NCBI RefSeq assembly: GCF_024622975.1
Contig: NZ_JANJZT010000011.1
Span: 37,129 to 101,128 of the forward strand
Direction: 5' to 3'
Origin: Blautia caecimuris
Lineage (GTDB): Bacteria > Bacillota > Clostridia > Lachnospirales > Lachnospiraceae
Length of the DNA: 64,000 nt
Of the stretch, positions 62,822 through 64,000 are shown in pieces (positions within the stretch are counted from its first letter, which is position 1; every line of letters begins with the position of its first letter). The notes under the pieces were generated by a model. The model was not told where the DNA came from and did no database searches. It saw only the letters and a program-made list of their open reading frames with translations. Made by a program: the position numbers and the translations under genes.

Positions 62822-62848
62822 AAGGAGGCGGTTCCCCTGCCGCTTCCT
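62822..62848 (+). repeat. Cassette-boundary hairpin, copy R4, with cut holin leader
   Basis: The hairpin AAGGAGGCGG/CCGCTTCCTT is followed by the same leader as R1 and R3 as far as GAGAAATGG at 62887. The holin start codon, which should come about 20 bases later, is replaced by an IS66-type element. Confidence 0.8.
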
Positions 62849-63011
62849 TTTCTATACCCTTTTTTAAGAGAATTTAATGAGAAATGGGTAAGCGCTTAAA
62901 TCTTGGGTAGCTTTACTGTCTACGTTTTTAAACTCATAATGATAGTAAATAGATTTTTACTACACTCCGCTTGATAGGAGATAGAAATTTACTACATTTG
63001 GAGGTTTCATT

Positions 63012-63428
63012 ATGAGTAATAAACGTGCTCCAGGACGTTCCCTGGACGAATGGATGGAACTGGTCACCGAATGCAGACAAAGTGGCCTGACAGATGCTGC
63101 ATGGTGTAATGAACATGGGATATCTCCCAGCTGTTTTTACAATGCAGTTACCCGTCTCCGTAAAAAAGCCTGTCAGATACCGGATCCAGTTGGAAAAGCC
63201 AGCACTCTTGACCTTACGTCCCATAAACAGGATGTAGTCCAGATTGCTATAGAACCGGAGTATTCTCCGGCAGGACTGATTCCAGATAATGGAAACAGTC
63301 CTATGCACCTTGACAATTCACATACGATTGAAATCGAAGCAGACGGATTGCTTATACGAATGAGTAATGAGATCAAACCATTACTTCTGAAGATGCTTAT
63401 GGATACGCTTAAGGAGTCGTTATGTTAG
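63012..63428 (+). CDS. tnpA: IS66 accessory protein TnpA
   Basis: 138 residues. The N-terminal helix-turn-helix region RSLDEWMELVTECRQSGLTD, then AAWCNEHGISPSCFYNAV, is the usual IS66 OrfA DNA-binding part. ATG 63012 follows GGAGG. It overlaps tnpB by seven bases. Required, with TnpB and TnpC, for IS66 transposition. Confidence 0.92.
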   Translation: MSNKRAPGRSLDEWMELVTECRQSGLTDAAWCNEHGISPSCFYNAVTRLRKKACQIPDPVGKASTLDLTSHKQDVVQIAIEPEYSPAGLIPDNGNSPMHLDNSHTIEIEADGLLIRMSNEIKPLLLKMLMDTLKESLC

Positions 63429-63760
63429 CGGACATCTCAAGTGTTGATGCGATCTATATCGTCTGTGGCAGAACAGATATGCGCAAGTCCATTGATGGAT
63501 TATGTGCGATCATCCAGGAACAGTTTTCGATGGAGATCGACCATGCACTTTTTCTTTTCTGCGGTCGTAAATGCGACCGTATCAAAGCTATTTTAAAAGA
63601 ACCTGACGGGATCGTTATGATCTACAAAAGACTGACCGCCCAGGGATCTTACCGGTGGCCCAGGAATAAATCTGAGGTCCGGAATCTTACATGGCGGGAG
63701 TTCGACTGGCTGATGTCTGGCATTGATATTGAGCAGCCAAAAGCGATCAAGGCAACGTAA
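63422..63760 (+). CDS. tnpB: IS66 accessory protein TnpB
   Basis: 112 residues, with the strongly conserved IS66 Orf2 sequence: CGRTDMRKSIDGLCAII, LFLFCGRKCDRIKAIL and YKRLTAQGSYRWP. Intact, of usual length, and translationally coupled to tnpA by overlap. Confidence 0.95.
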   Translation: MLADISSVDAIYIVCGRTDMRKSIDGLCAIIQEQFSMEIDHALFLFCGRKCDRIKAILKEPDGIVMIYKRLTAQGSYRWPRNKSEVRNLTWREFDWLMSGIDIEQPKAIKAT

Positions 63761-63893
63761 AAAAGATGCACATAAAACTCTTGTTTTTTGCTGTATTTTC
63801 GGCACTTTCAAGGTCTGGTAAATCCGCTGTTTTGCTGGGAAAAGCCACTGTTTTCTGGTATAATGGAAACATCAGAAACAGGAGGAAAAAGCA

Positions 63894-64000
63894 GTGGCAG
63901 ACAGTTCCAAAGATATCAAGCTCCGTGAGCTGAAGGACATGATAAACGATCTCAAAAAGATGATAAAAACACTTCAGGCAACTGTCGATGCTGCCAATAA
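63894..64000 (+). CDS. tnpC: IS66 transposase TnpC, N-terminal part only
   Basis: GTG 63894 follows AGGAGG and opens a frame that runs to the window edge: ADSSKDIKLRELKDMINDLK, then KMIKTLQATVDAAN. This is the helical leucine-zipper-like start of IS66 transposases. The catalytic DDE domain lies beyond the window. Confidence 0.8.
   Translation, partial: MADSSKDIKLRELKDMINDLKKMIKTLQATVDAAN

Larger units (their letters stand above)
62888..64000 (+). mobile_element. IS66 family insertion sequence, left part (runs off the window)
   Basis: The left end begins GTAAGCGC at 62888, typical of IS66 termini, exactly where the third holin leader is interrupted. The genes tnpA, tnpB and the start of tnpC follow in the standard order. 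The right end and target duplication are outside the window. Confidence 0.88.

Noticed and set aside
53886..62848. The four hairpins as a CRISPR array
   Set aside because: The copies are kilobases apart with genes between them and there are no short regular spacers or cas genes.
44366..62887. A prophage, because of the holin genes
   Set aside because: No lysin, capsid, tail, terminase or integrase genes are present; the holins sit among Rhs cassettes instead.

Overview
The window reads as chromosomal DNA from a gut Firmicute of the Lachnospiraceae, probably Blautia or a close relative. The evidence is the anaerobic pyruvate formate-lyase pair at the left edge, the gene families and neighbourhoods seen (DUF3877-like/TcdA/pyruvate kinase, EFR1-type ferredoxin, split transketolase), strong AGGAGG ribosome binding sites and AGA-rich, A/G-rich coding strands. 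No rRNA, tRNA or CRISPR array was seen.

Positions 1-44 kb are ordinary metabolic chromosome: pflB-pflA; a frameshifted Rpn-type nuclease remnant; sbcD-sbcC; a MATE exporter (minus); an alpha/beta hydrolase next to a condensation-fold acyltransferase-like membrane protein; a LytTR two-component system with a CPBP protease; a LacI regulator followed by a sugar-alcohol operon (split transketolase, FGGY kinase, MDR dehydrogenase, ribose-type ABC importer), whose probable promoter carries an 11-G tract between its -35 and -10; a pRiA4b ORF-3/SEC-C protein; acylphosphatase; EFR1-type flavodoxin-ferredoxin; and an RpiR regulator followed by a complete 2-aminoethylphosphonate uptake and degradation operon in which the two permease modules and the solute-binding domain are one polypeptide. 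Then come a UMF1-type MFS exporter, a DUF3877-like gene with tcdA, pyk, a CLC anion transporter, and a copper operon csoR-copA with two perfect CsoR-type boxes and an apparent internal start that would give a free CopZ-like chaperone.

Positions 44.4-62.9 kb are an accessory polymorphic-toxin island. A 2211-residue Rhs/YD-repeat protein (DNRLRE, carbohydrate-binding-like and SH3b-like modules, Rhs core, variable tip) is followed by AT-rich cassettes: three divergent paralogues of an unnamed membrane protein, a tandem pair of smaller membrane proteins, two near-identical phage-type holin genes plus the leader of a third, an XRE regulator with palindromic operators, and wreckage of displaced Rhs tips (one Ntox44-like, one with a DUF5071-like immunity gene). 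A GGAGGCGG/CCGCTTCC hairpin occurs four times and divides the cassettes. A 15-base operator word is shared by the XRE promoter and the Rhs promoter 10 kb away, which suggests that one regulator controls toxin and cassettes. The third holin copy is cut by an IS66-type element that runs off the right edge.

The strongest candidate for an undescribed system is this Rhs toxin, holin and XRE-regulated cassette array. The G-tract promoter, the permease/binding-protein fusion and the copA internal start are secondary points. All functional statements rest on recognising motifs by eye; no database search was run.
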